DNA from: G965279355 sp965279355 | GTDB taxonomy: Bacteria > Pseudomonadota > Alphaproteobacteria > CACIAM-22H2 | Reading direction: 5' to 3' | NCBI GenBank assembly: GCA_965279355.1 | Contig: OZ257155.1 | Location: 4,030,001 to 4,094,000 of the forward strand | Length of the DNA: 64,000 nt | In this document: positions 9,052 through 16,575 of the stretch, piece after piece | How positions within the stretch are numbered: position 1 is the stretch's first letter | Layout: the number at the start of each line of letters is the position of its first letter | The notes under the pieces: model-generated | Seen by the model: only the letters and a program-made list of their open reading frames with translations | What the model was told of the DNA's origin: nothing | Database searches by the model: none | Translations under genes and position numbers: made by a program

Positions 9052-10866
9052 ATGGACGGCGATAAGCGTAATTTCCGGAGCGACGATATTGAGCGCCCGG
9101 TACCTTCGGAACCGAGCACGAAATCCTGGGGCAGCGATGGCGTCGCCGCCGTCCTCAAGCTGATCGATATTCCGTATGTCGCGCTGAATCCCGGCGCCAG
9201 CTATCGCGGTTTCCATGACAGCCTGGTGAACTATCTCGGCAACAAGGCGCCGCAGATGCTGCTGTGCCTGCACGAAGAGCACACCGTCGCCATCGCGCAG
9301 GGCTACGCCAAGATTACCGGCAAGCCGATGGCCGCCATCGTCCACAGCAATGTCGGTCTGATGCACGCTTCCATGGCGATCTTCAATGCATGGTGCGACC
9401 GCCAGCCGGTCATCTTGTTCGGCGCCACCGGCCCGGTCGACGCCGCCAAGCGCCGCCCCTGGATCGACTGGCTGCACACGACGCAGGACCAGGCGGGCAT
9501 GATCCGCAACTTCATCAAATGGGATGCACAGCCGGCTTCGGTTGCCGCGGCGCAGGAAGCGGTGCTGCGCGCCAATCTGATCGCGCGCACGGCGCCCAAG
9601 GGCCCCGTCTACATCAACCTCGATGTCTCGCTGCAGGAGCAGGAGGTCAAGGAACTGCCGCCGACTCCCGACGTTTCCCGCTTTCAGCCGCCACCGTCGC
9701 CGGCGCCGACAGCCGAGCATGTTGAGCGTGCAGCCAAGATGCTGGTCGATGCCAAGAACCCGGTCATGTTCGTCGGGCGCTGCGGCCGCGACGAAGCGGC
9801 GTGGAAGGCGCGCATCGAACTCGCCGAGGCCATTGGCTGTAAGGTCGCGACCGATGTGAAGACCGGTTCGGTGTTCCCGTCGACACATCCGCTGCATGCG
9901 GCTGGCCCAATGGGCTTCGTGTCGCCGGCGGGCATGAAGATGATGGCGGAAGCCGACGTGATCCTCAGCCTCGACTGGATCGATCTCGGCGGTGCGCTGA
10001 AATCCTCCTATCCGGGTGGCAAGCCTGTCACCGCGAAGGTCATCCAGATCTCCATGGACCAGCATCTTCATACCGGCTGGAACATGGAGCATTTCGGTCT
10101 GCCGCCGGTCGACATTTCCATGCTCACGGAGCCGGATGCAGCCGTGCCGTCGTTGCTGGCCGCTATTCGCAGGCTTCGCCCGAAAGCGCCGGCACTGCCG
10201 ACCAGCGGAGGAACCAAGGTTTCGCGTCCTCCCCTGTCCGATCTCGACAAGGCGACGATCATCGAAGTGCCCATGATCGCGACCACGCTCAAGGAGGCCG
10301 TTGGTAACGACAAGGTCACCTTGCTGAAGGTCCCGACGGCGTGGCGTTCCGATCTTTGGGACGTCGAGCATCCGCTGGATGCGCTGGGCGCTGATGGTGG
10401 TGCCGGCATCGGCTCCGGTCCCGGCCTCGCGGTCGGTGCAGCCTTGGCGTTGCGTGGCAAGGGACGTCTGCCGATCGCCGTGATGGGCGACGGCGATTTC
10501 TCGATGGGCATGTCCGCCATCTGGACGGCGGCGCATTACGAAATTCCGCTGATGTTCATCCTTGCGAACAACCGGTCGTACTTCAACGACGAGCTGCATC
10601 AGGACCGCGTCGCGCGCGAGCGCGGCCGCCCGCCAGAGAACCGCTGGATCGGCCAGGCAATCCGCGAACCCGATCTCGATTTCGCGACGATCGCACGCGG
10701 GCAGGGCTGCGTCGGCATCGGACCCGTTGAGGACCCGAAGAAGCTGCTCGCGGCGATCAAGGAAGGTGTCGCAGCGATGAAGTCGGGCAAGGTTGTCGTC
10801 ATCGATGTCCGGGTTGCCACAGGTTACGACCCGAGCACGGCCAACTCGATCCTCAAGCGCGATTGA
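9052..10866 (+). CDS. Thiamine-pyrophosphate-requiring enzyme (acetolactate synthase/benzoylformate decarboxylase-like)
   Basis: The 604-residue protein has the three-domain TPP fold: an N-terminal PYR domain with the activating Glu context LHEEHTVAIAQGYAKITGKP, a central domain at about residues 220-370, and a C-terminal PP domain with the cofactor motif GDGDFSMG followed by an Asn-rich turn (ILANNRSYFND). Known relatives decarboxylate or carboligate 2-oxo acids. Its position straight after the Liv transporter, with two flavin monooxygenases upstream, suggests it processes the imported compound. It is not a clear IlvB: no ilvN-like subunit gene is nearby. Confidence 0.9.
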   Translation: MDGDKRNFRSDDIERPVPSEPSTKSWGSDGVAAVLKLIDIPYVALNPGASYRGFHDSLVNYLGNKAPQMLLCLHEEHTVAIAQGYAKITGKPMAAIVHSNVGLMHASMAIFNAWCDRQPVILFGATGPVDAAKRRPWIDWLHTTQDQAGMIRNFIKWDAQPASVAAAQEAVLRANLIARTAPKGPVYINLDVSLQEQEVKELPPTPDVSRFQPPPSPAPTAEHVERAAKMLVDAKNPVMFVGRCGRDEAAWKARIELAEAIGCKVATDVKTGSVFPSTHPLHAAGPMGFVSPAGMKMMAEADVILSLDWIDLGGALKSSYPGGKPVTAKVIQISMDQHLHTGWNMEHFGLPPVDISMLTEPDAAVPSLLAAIRRLRPKAPALPTSGGTKVSRPPLSDLDKATIIEVPMIATTLKEAVGNDKVTLLKVPTAWRSDLWDVEHPLDALGADGGAGIGSGPGLAVGAALALRGKGRLPIAVMGDGDFSMGMSAIWTAAHYEIPLMFILANNRSYFNDELHQDRVARERGRPPENRWIGQAIREPDLDFATIARGQGCVGIGPVEDPKKLLAAIKEGVAAMKSGKVVVIDVRVATGYDPSTANSILKRD

Positions 10867-10877
10867 ATCAAACATGG

Positions 10878-10920
10878 AGCGGCCCGCCTGCGGTTGACGC
10901 GGGCGGGCTGCTGTTTTTTT
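10878..10920 (+). terminator. Rho-independent terminator-like hairpin
   Basis: A GC stem (about 10882-10888 pairing with 10902-10908) is followed by CTGCTG and seven T residues. It ends the TPP-enzyme transcript. The next start codon, at 10922, lies one base past the T tract, which is unusual. Confidence 0.85.
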
Positions 10921-10921
10921 C

Positions 10922-11509
10922 ATGCAGACATGGGCCGATATCAGCAAGTGGCGGAAGGAGCAGCGGGAAAAGCTGCTGCGTGAAAGGGTCGATGCGGGTG
11001 CGGGGCGTCGCGCCGAATGGAACGCCAGGATCGAGCAGATCCTGCGCGATCTGCTGCCGACCCTCGACGTCTTAAGTGTCGGCTTTTACTGGCCGTTCAA
11101 AGGCGAGTTCGACGCACGCAAGCTGGTGCGGGAACTCGTCGCCGCCGGAACGACCGTGGCCCTGCCGGCGGTCGTCGAAAAGAAAGGCCCGCTCGAGTTC
11201 CGGCGCTGGATGCCGGGGATCGAAATGGAAAGCGGGGTCTACAATATTCCGATCCCCAAGGCGCGCGATCTGGTGACGCCTGAACTGCTGCTGGCGCCGC
11301 TGGTCGGCTTTGATGCCCAGGGCTATCGGTTGGGCTATGGCGGTGGATATTTCGACCGTACGTTCGCGTCTTTGCCGAAAAAACCCTTCGGGCTTGGTAT
11401 CGGCTATGAACTGTCGCGGCTGGAGACGATCTATCCGCAACAACACGACATTCCGATGGATGCCATCGTCACCGAGAACGGTACGACGATCCTGCGTCAG
11501 AAAACCTGA
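10922..11509 (+). CDS. 5-formyltetrahydrofolate cyclo-ligase
   Basis: This 195-residue enzyme of folate one-carbon metabolism converts 5-formyl-THF to 5,10-methenyl-THF with ATP. Diagnostic features are the N-terminal basic helix (KWRKEQREKLLRER), the FYWPFKGEFDAR segment and the nucleotide/folate motif GYRLGYGGGYFDR. Length is normal for the family. The ATG at 10922 follows a terminator T tract directly and no Shine-Dalgarno sequence is visible, so translation may be leaderless. The conserved N-terminal helix argues against a much later start. Confidence 0.92.
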   Translation: MQTWADISKWRKEQREKLLRERVDAGAGRRAEWNARIEQILRDLLPTLDVLSVGFYWPFKGEFDARKLVRELVAAGTTVALPAVVEKKGPLEFRRWMPGIEMESGVYNIPIPKARDLVTPELLLAPLVGFDAQGYRLGYGGGYFDRTFASLPKKPFGLGIGYELSRLETIYPQQHDIPMDAIVTENGTTILRQKT

Positions 11510-11519
11510 AGATTGTTGC

Positions 11520-12581
11520 TTAGCGGACGCCCGGTGTCGGGCGGCTGACGGTCTGGCTCGACGCGACCGGCAGGAACTGCGTGCTGAAGAAGCTGGCCGA
11601 CCGCTGAAGCGCATCGGCCTGCGCCTTGCCACGGAAGAAGTGGCCCTGATCGGGGTACACGACAACTTCGTGCGGGATGCCGTGACTCTTGAGATACGTG
11701 CCGAGCGAGCGGGCACGCGAAACCGGGATCAGGTTGTCCTTGGCGCCATGCAGGGCCAGGGTCGGCGCCAGACGGTTATTCTCCGGCATGACGTTACCGC
11801 GCAGCGCGCCGGACATATTGACGACCGCCGTCACGCGATAATCGCGCGACGAGAGATTCAGCGCGTGGAAGCCGCCCAGCGACATCCCGAACACGCCGAT
11901 GCGAGACGTATCGACATAGGGATTTTTCGCCATCGCTTCGAGGGCATCCTGCACGATCTGCTCCTGCGAGCGGAAATCGTTACGGATACTGTTTGCCGGT
12001 TTGGCTTCCGCCTTCGCGCCTTTTTTCTGCGCGGCCTTCTTGGGGGCGGGGGCGGTGGATTGCGTGGCCGCGAGATAGTGCGGCATGAAAGTGACGTAGC
12101 CGCGCTCGGCGAAAATTTCAGCGGCGCCGCGATAGAACGTGCCGTCGCCGATGCCGCTGGCGCCATGCAGGATCAGGACGGCCGGACGCTTGGCGTCGGT
12201 GTCGGGCCGCAGGACTTCCATGCGGACCTGGCGATTGTCGCTGGTGTAGCGCTCGTCGCTGCGGACCAGGGTCAGGCCGGTGAAGGACTGGCTGTCGCCG
12301 CCGTTAACCTTGTCGTCGGTCAGTTTGACCGGGCCCGCGAGATCGTGGTTCGGCTCGCCGGGGATCAGTTCAGCGGCAATCCGCTGCAATGCGGAAGAAT
12401 TCTGGGGGATAATAACTGCTTCGACCGCTTCCACGGCAACATCAGTGGGCGTATCGCTGACCGGTGAGGGGTCGGTCGCGACCTGCTGTTCCTGTGAAAC
12501 AACCGCCTCGGCCGGCTTATCGTCGGAGACGATCTCGGTGGCGGACAGGACCGCAGTCAGGAGCAGTATTAATTCAATCAT
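11520..12581 (-). CDS. Exported dienelactone hydrolase-like alpha/beta hydrolase
   Basis: The 353-residue protein begins with a hydrophobic leader (MIELILLLTAVLSA), so it is probably exported. The hydrolase fold follows: VLILHGASGIGD (oxyanion turn), the nucleophile elbow GMSLGG, an Asp in LHGAKDNLIP and the catalytic His in DQGHFFRG. A Lys/Ala-rich stretch (PKKAAQKKGAKAEAKP) interrupts the fold at about residues 175-195 and is probably a surface loop. It is convergent with the cyclo-ligase gene, 10 bp away. The substrate is unknown; esters or lactones are typical. Confidence 0.87.
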   Translation of the reverse strand: MIELILLLTAVLSATEIVSDDKPAEAVVSQEQQVATDPSPVSDTPTDVAVEAVEAVIIPQNSSALQRIAAELIPGEPNHDLAGPVKLTDDKVNGGDSQSFTGLTLVRSDERYTSDNRQVRMEVLRPDTDAKRPAVLILHGASGIGDGTFYRGAAEIFAERGYVTFMPHYLAATQSTAPAPKKAAQKKGAKAEAKPANSIRNDFRSQEQIVQDALEAMAKNPYVDTSRIGVFGMSLGGFHALNLSSRDYRVTAVVNMSGALRGNVMPENNRLAPTLALHGAKDNLIPVSRARSLGTYLKSHGIPHEVVVYPDQGHFFRGKAQADALQRSASFFSTQFLPVASSQTVSRPTPGVR

Positions 12582-12701
12582 GCCCCAAAATGGATAGAGG
12601 GGCGCTAAGGCTTTGTCAAAGCCGAAAAGATTTAAATGTACAAATTAACTAAAAATGATATGGCGAAAATAGAAGCGGATTCGAGGATCAAAGCAAGGAT
12701 T

Positions 12702-12920
12702 TTAAGCCCTTTGGAAGCGCGCCCGATTCTGCAAAACCGGGAGTGCGATGGTGCGCCGCACGGCCGGATCGGCGGTGCTGCGCAGCACAACGTTGGGGAC
12801 TGCATCGGTACGCGGCTCGCCTTCGATCGCGACAACGGTCCAGCGCAGATAGGGATGCGCCGACACGTAGAACGTGTCGCCGATGGCGACCGATGCGGAC
12901 TCCATAACCCCCTCCGACAT
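12702..12920 (-). CDS. Small conserved-looking hypothetical protein
   Basis: The 72-residue reading frame has ordinary protein composition and a plausible beta-rich pattern (VAIGDTFYVSAHPYLRWTVVAIEG). Starts are possible at 12920 or at the second Met, five residues later; a GGAGGG-like stretch sits near the latter. No family is recognised. It fills the space between the hydrolase gene and ketopantoate reductase, where no other frame looks coding. I infer it is real from codon use and isolation; the function is unknown. Confidence 0.6.
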   Translation of the reverse strand: MSEGVMESASVAIGDTFYVSAHPYLRWTVVAIEGEPRTDAVPNVVLRSTADPAVRRTIALPVLQNRARFQRA

Positions 12921-13018
12921 GCGGCGAGCGTAACGGGCCAGATCGACGACGGCAACCGCGCGGGATGACGCGCTGCGGTGGGGGTGGTATGTGCACCCGA
13001 TCTTCGGGGACGGAAACC

Positions 13019-13999
13019 ATGCGGATTGGAATTTTTGGCGTCGGCGCGATTGGCGGCTTCCTTGCGGCCATGCTCGCCGAAGCAGGGCATCGGATCAGTG
13101 TCGTGGCGCGCGGGGCGCATCTCGCTGCGTTGCGCAAGGATGGGCTGCGCTTCGAGATGAAGGACCGCACGCTGGTGAGCAAGCCCGCCGCGTCCGACAA
13201 ACCCGCCGATCTCGGGCCGCAGGATTATGTGATGGTGGCGGTGAAGGCCCCTGCGATGCCATCGGTTGCCCGCGATCTGGCCCCGCTACTTGGTCCGGAG
13301 ACGCCCATCGTTTCGGTGCTGAACGGCATTCCCTGGTGGTTCTTCAATGGTCTTGCCGGCCACACCGGTCGCCGCCTGCAGTCCGTCGATGCCGACGGCA
13401 GCCTCAACAGGATGATCGATCCGGCGCGTATTCTGGGTTGTGTGGTCCATGCCGGTTGTGCGGTGCCGGCCCCTGGCGTTGTGCGCCACACCGCGGGCAA
13501 TCACCTGATCGTCGGCGAGGCCTGTGGCGGCCTGTCGGCGCGGGTGACCGCGCTGACCGACGCCCTGGCCGGCGCCGGCTTTAAGGCGGATGCCACGAAG
13601 AACATCCAGCAGGATATCTGGATGAAGTATCTCGGCAACATGAGCATGAACCCGGTCTCGGTACTGACCGGCGGGACACTGCGACAGATTGCGCGTGATC
13701 CGGGCGCGGCGAAAGTCTGCATCGACATGATGGAAGAAGCGGTGGCACTCGGCCGCAAATTCGATCTCGATCCCGGCATCTCGGTGCAGGAGCGGCTCGA
13801 GCTTGGCGCGCAGATCGGTGACTTCAAGACATCCATGCTGCAGGATTTCGAGAAAAACCGGCCGATGGAGATTGATGCGTTTCTCGGTGCTGCGCTTGAA
13901 ATGGCGGAGATTGCCGGTGTTGAGGTGCCTGCGATCCGCACCGTCCACGGCCTGCTGGTCCAGAAGGCCCGCCTCGCGGGGCTCTATCCGGCAGCCTAG
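13019..13999 (+). CDS. panE: 2-dehydropantoate 2-reductase (ketopantoate reductase family)
   Basis: The 326-residue protein starts with a Rossmann nucleotide-binding motif (IGIFGVGAIGGFLAAMLAEAGH) of the NADPH-using ApbA/PanE family, followed by VMVAVKAPAMPSVARDLAPLL and the family C-terminal helical domain with a conserved Lys/Asn core (DIWMKYLGNMSMNPVSVLTG). It would reduce ketopantoate to pantoate in pantothenate and CoA synthesis, although many genomes have several paralogues with other 2-oxo acid substrates. The start at 13019 precedes the Rossmann strand; an earlier in-frame start adds an unlikely Gly/Cys-rich leader. Confidence 0.9.
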   Translation: MRIGIFGVGAIGGFLAAMLAEAGHRISVVARGAHLAALRKDGLRFEMKDRTLVSKPAASDKPADLGPQDYVMVAVKAPAMPSVARDLAPLLGPETPIVSVLNGIPWWFFNGLAGHTGRRLQSVDADGSLNRMIDPARILGCVVHAGCAVPAPGVVRHTAGNHLIVGEACGGLSARVTALTDALAGAGFKADATKNIQQDIWMKYLGNMSMNPVSVLTGGTLRQIARDPGAAKVCIDMMEEAVALGRKFDLDPGISVQERLELGAQIGDFKTSMLQDFEKNRPMEIDAFLGAALEMAEIAGVEVPAIRTVHGLLVQKARLAGLYPAA

Positions 14000-14003
14000 G
14001 CGT

Positions 14004-14792
14004 TCATTTGCCCGGATCGTAGGAGACGATGACCCGGCGCAGGTGGCTGTAGTTGGGATCGCGTTCCGGGATCGGCGCCATGGTCCATGTCCATTCGTCG
14101 TCGATGCGGGGGACCGCGACGTCGTAGATCGAACTATGCCGCTCCATCTCGATGCCGTGGCGATCTACGTGTCGCCACTCGATATCGGCGATCATGCAGA
14201 CAGATGCCGTGCAGCGCGTGAGATCGTCGAGATGCGCCTGGGTCAGCGTCGCGGCATAAGTCGCCGCGTCGTTCGCCGCCTGCGGGCCGCGCTGCTTCTC
14301 GATCCATTCCACCGGCAGCACGCCGATCTGCGAGACCACATTCAGCGAAACCACCAGATCGACATCCCGCTCGAACAACCGTGCGAAGGGCCGCGGAGAC
14401 GGCAATGTGGCAGCTTTGGTCGCATGCAGCGTTTCGATCGTGCCGGTGATGTCGGTGCTCAGCAGTTCGACATTGGAATATCGGCGGGCGGTCCATCGCA
14501 CCGGCAGCGGGTGCAGCACGTCGACCAGGACCACCCGGTCGAACGCGCCAGCGAGTTCCGCCAGTGGGACGTCGAGCAGCCTGCCGGAGCCAATCACGAT
14601 GGCCGTGCGGCGCTGCCTCGCCCGGCCGATGGACGTGATGATGGCGCGGCGGCTGCGGGCCAGATGTTCGGCCCAGGCGGCGCGGCAGCGCCGGTGCCGT
14701 GCGCCGATGGCGATCAGCTCATGGGCGTAGCGAAGGTCCCGTACCGCGGGCGCTATCGGCGTCGCCAGATATTCGAGCCATTCGAGAATCAT
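14004..14792 (-). CDS. Putative SAM-dependent methyltransferase-like protein
   Basis: The 262-residue product has a Rossmann-like glycine motif (TAIVIGSGRLLDVPLAEL, about residues 63-80) followed by an acidic strand end (VVLVDVLHP) and a motif-IV-like stretch (VDLVVSLNVVSQIGVLP). This arrangement resembles class I SAM-dependent methyltransferases, but the substrate-binding part matches no subfamily I recognise. It is convergent with ketopantoate reductase, 4 bp away, and precedes the small membrane protein gene on the same strand. The general fold call is moderately secure; the function is unknown. Confidence 0.7.
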   Translation of the reverse strand: MILEWLEYLATPIAPAVRDLRYAHELIAIGARHRRCRAAWAEHLARSRRAIITSIGRARQRRTAIVIGSGRLLDVPLAELAGAFDRVVLVDVLHPLPVRWTARRYSNVELLSTDITGTIETLHATKAATLPSPRPFARLFERDVDLVVSLNVVSQIGVLPVEWIEKQRGPQAANDAATYAATLTQAHLDDLTRCTASVCMIADIEWRHVDRHGIEMERHSSIYDVAVPRIDDEWTWTMAPIPERDPNYSHLRRVIVSYDPGK

Positions 14793-14849
14793 GCGGGACG
14801 GTGGCGTCGCTGTCGACGCGGCCCTAGACTGCGGTTCATGTCCGCCCGT

Positions 14850-15071
14850 TCATCCGAAGAAACAGAGAACGCCATAACAGCGGTTGAATGCGTGCTTGAA
14901 CAGAAAATAGAGCCCGATGTCGACAGCCAGGCACAATGTCAGGAGCGGCACCGCGACATAGCCGAAGAAGTAGATCGCCGCCCAGCGCGTGAAGCGCGGA
15001 CCTTCGGCGACGACGCCCTTGATGGCGACCGGCTTGCGGAGGAAGGGAAGGCGAAAGGCCATTCCCGCCAT
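14850..15071 (-). CDS. Small membrane protein
   Basis: The 73-residue product has a basic N terminus and one long or two short hydrophobic segments (WAAIYFFGYVAVPLLTLCLAVDIGLYFLF) before a Cys-containing C terminus. Starts at 15071 (MAGMAF) or 15062 (MAFRLP) are both possible. At the upstream end its start codon overlaps that of the divergent FemAB-like gene within the palindrome CATG. No family is recognised; an inner-membrane location is inferred from hydropathy. Confidence 0.65.
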   Translation of the reverse strand: MAGMAFRLPFLRKPVAIKGVVAEGPRFTRWAAIYFFGYVAVPLLTLCLAVDIGLYFLFKHAFNRCYGVLCFFG

Positions 15072-16041
15072 GCTGCCGCACTTTACGCGGCGACGGAATA
15101 GCGCCGTGGCGGTGACCGTCGACTGGGAGGGCGCGAAGCCGGCGGACTGGGACAGGATTTTTGCCGCCCAGCCGCGCTCGACCCTCGAACAGAGCTGGGC
15201 CTATGGCGAAGCCGCCGCCGCGGCGCAGGGCCATCGCATCCGTCGCGGACTGCTGCGGCGGGGCCTGGAGGTGGTCGGCTGCGTGCAGGTTCTCGATGGA
15301 TCGTTCTTCGGGTTGATACGGATTGTTGAAATCCTGCGCGGGCCGCTCTGGCTGCCGGATGTCGGTGCCGCCGACCGGCGCGACGGGCTGGTCGCCATCC
15401 GCGACAGCTTCTCGCTGCGCCGCCGCGAACTGCTGCTGCTGATGCCGGAACTAATCGACACGCCGGAGAACCGGGCCGTTCTGCGCGACGTGGGCATGCG
15501 TCAAATGATCACCGGCTATTCGTCGATCTGGCTGAATCTTGCGTCACCGGAAAAGCTGCGCGCCGCGATGGACGGCAAGTGGCGCAACGCGCTGCGCGGC
15601 GCCGAAGGCTCGAAACTGAAAGTGCAGATCGCGCGCGGTGGCCGGTCGCTGGACTGGCTGCTGGAGCAGCACGATGCGTTCCGTCGCAATCGCGGTTTCC
15701 GGGCGCCGTCGGGCTCCTTGATCCGATCCTTTATAGAAACGGTGCGGCGCAAATCGGATGTGATGATCGCGACGGCGGCGCTCGGCAGCGACACGGTCGC
15801 CGGCGCGCTGTTTCTCTGTCACGGCACGACGGCGACCTACTATGTCGGCTGGAGCGGTCCGCAGGGACGCGACAACGGAGCGCAAAACCTGCTGCTGTGG
15901 CGCGGGATCGAGGCGCTGCATGAGAACGGCATGAAGATGCTGGATCTCGGCGGCATCGATACGCGCCGGGCGCCGGGTGTCGCACGTTTCAAGCTCGGCC
16001 TGGGCGGCGAGGTCTTTACCCTTTCTGGGACGTGGCTCTAG
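15070..16041 (+). CDS. FemAB/GNAT-like peptidyl- or acyl-transferase
   Basis: The protein is 323 residues from the ATG at 15070. GTG codons at 15106 and 15112 are credible alternative starts, giving VAVTVDWEG or VTVDWEG as N terminus. The sequence pattern fits FemAB-type double-GNAT proteins: LEQSWAYGEAAAAAQGHRIRRGL near the start and the C-terminal AQNLLLWRGIEALHENGMKMLDLGGIDTRRAPGVARFKLGLGG, which resembles the acceptor domain of lipid II aminoacyltransferase and exopolysaccharide-associated FemAB proteins. The substrate is not assignable. It is convergent with the small hypothetical gene at 16095. Confidence 0.78.
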   Translation: MLPHFTRRRNSAVAVTVDWEGAKPADWDRIFAAQPRSTLEQSWAYGEAAAAAQGHRIRRGLLRRGLEVVGCVQVLDGSFFGLIRIVEILRGPLWLPDVGAADRRDGLVAIRDSFSLRRRELLLLMPELIDTPENRAVLRDVGMRQMITGYSSIWLNLASPEKLRAAMDGKWRNALRGAEGSKLKVQIARGGRSLDWLLEQHDAFRRNRGFRAPSGSLIRSFIETVRRKSDVMIATAALGSDTVAGALFLCHGTTATYYVGWSGPQGRDNGAQNLLLWRGIEALHENGMKMLDLGGIDTRRAPGVARFKLGLGGEVFTLSGTWL

Positions 16042-16069
16042 AAAAACAAAACCCCGCGCGATGGCGGGG
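16042..16069 (-). terminator. Terminator for the minus-strand gene at 16095
   Basis: The stem CCCCGC (16052-16057) pairs with GCGGGG (16064-16069) around a 6-base loop. Read on the minus strand it is followed by a T-rich tail (complement of 16042-16051). Confidence 0.75.
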
Positions 16070-16094
16070 CGGGATCAGCGGAACGTGGGGAGCC

Positions 16095-16400
16095 TCAGAT
16101 CGTGACGTCGACGCTCGATCCGCGGTCTTCGCCGCCTTCGGAAGACGAGAGCTGCGGACGGCTGCGCACCTTGAGGCCGTTATGGCCTTCGTCCTGACGC
16201 GTGTCGGCGGCACTTGAGGACTGGCGCGGGCCGGTCGAGACGCGCAGGTCGACGGAATTCTTGGCGGCCAGCGCCGTTGCCGGCATCGCGGCTTCGCGAA
16301 GGTCGTTCACCGGCCGCACGCCAAGCGTGTCGCGGTTGGCCAGCGAGGGCTGAACCACCGGACGGGCAAAGGCGTTAACGGGTGCGAAATCCATCGCCAT
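16095..16400 (-). CDS. Hypothetical protein, low complexity
   Basis: The 101-residue product is rich in Ser, Ala, Arg and Asp and appears largely disordered (STGPRQSSSAADTRQDEGHNG). There is no signal peptide, membrane segment or recognisable domain. A start at MAMDFAPVNAF and a terminator placed exactly after its stop on the same strand support a real transcript. It is divergent from the M48 protease gene, with 175 bp between them that may hold both promoters. The function is unknown. Confidence 0.6.
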   Translation of the reverse strand: MAMDFAPVNAFARPVVQPSLANRDTLGVRPVNDLREAAMPATALAAKNSVDLRVSTGPRQSSSAADTRQDEGHNGLKVRSRPQLSSSEGGEDRGSSVDVTI

Positions 16401-16575
16401 GACAAACGCGGCTTTCTGCTCTGTTGTTCAACTACTTATATACCGTCCACGGCGGCCCGCTTCAATGGTGGAAACCCCCTAATCGGGTCAACACACTGGA
16501 ATAAATAGCGGATTCCACCGTTTAGCACCGAGGGCAACCTTGACCTCGGGCATCCGGCTGCGCAGATTGGACATT

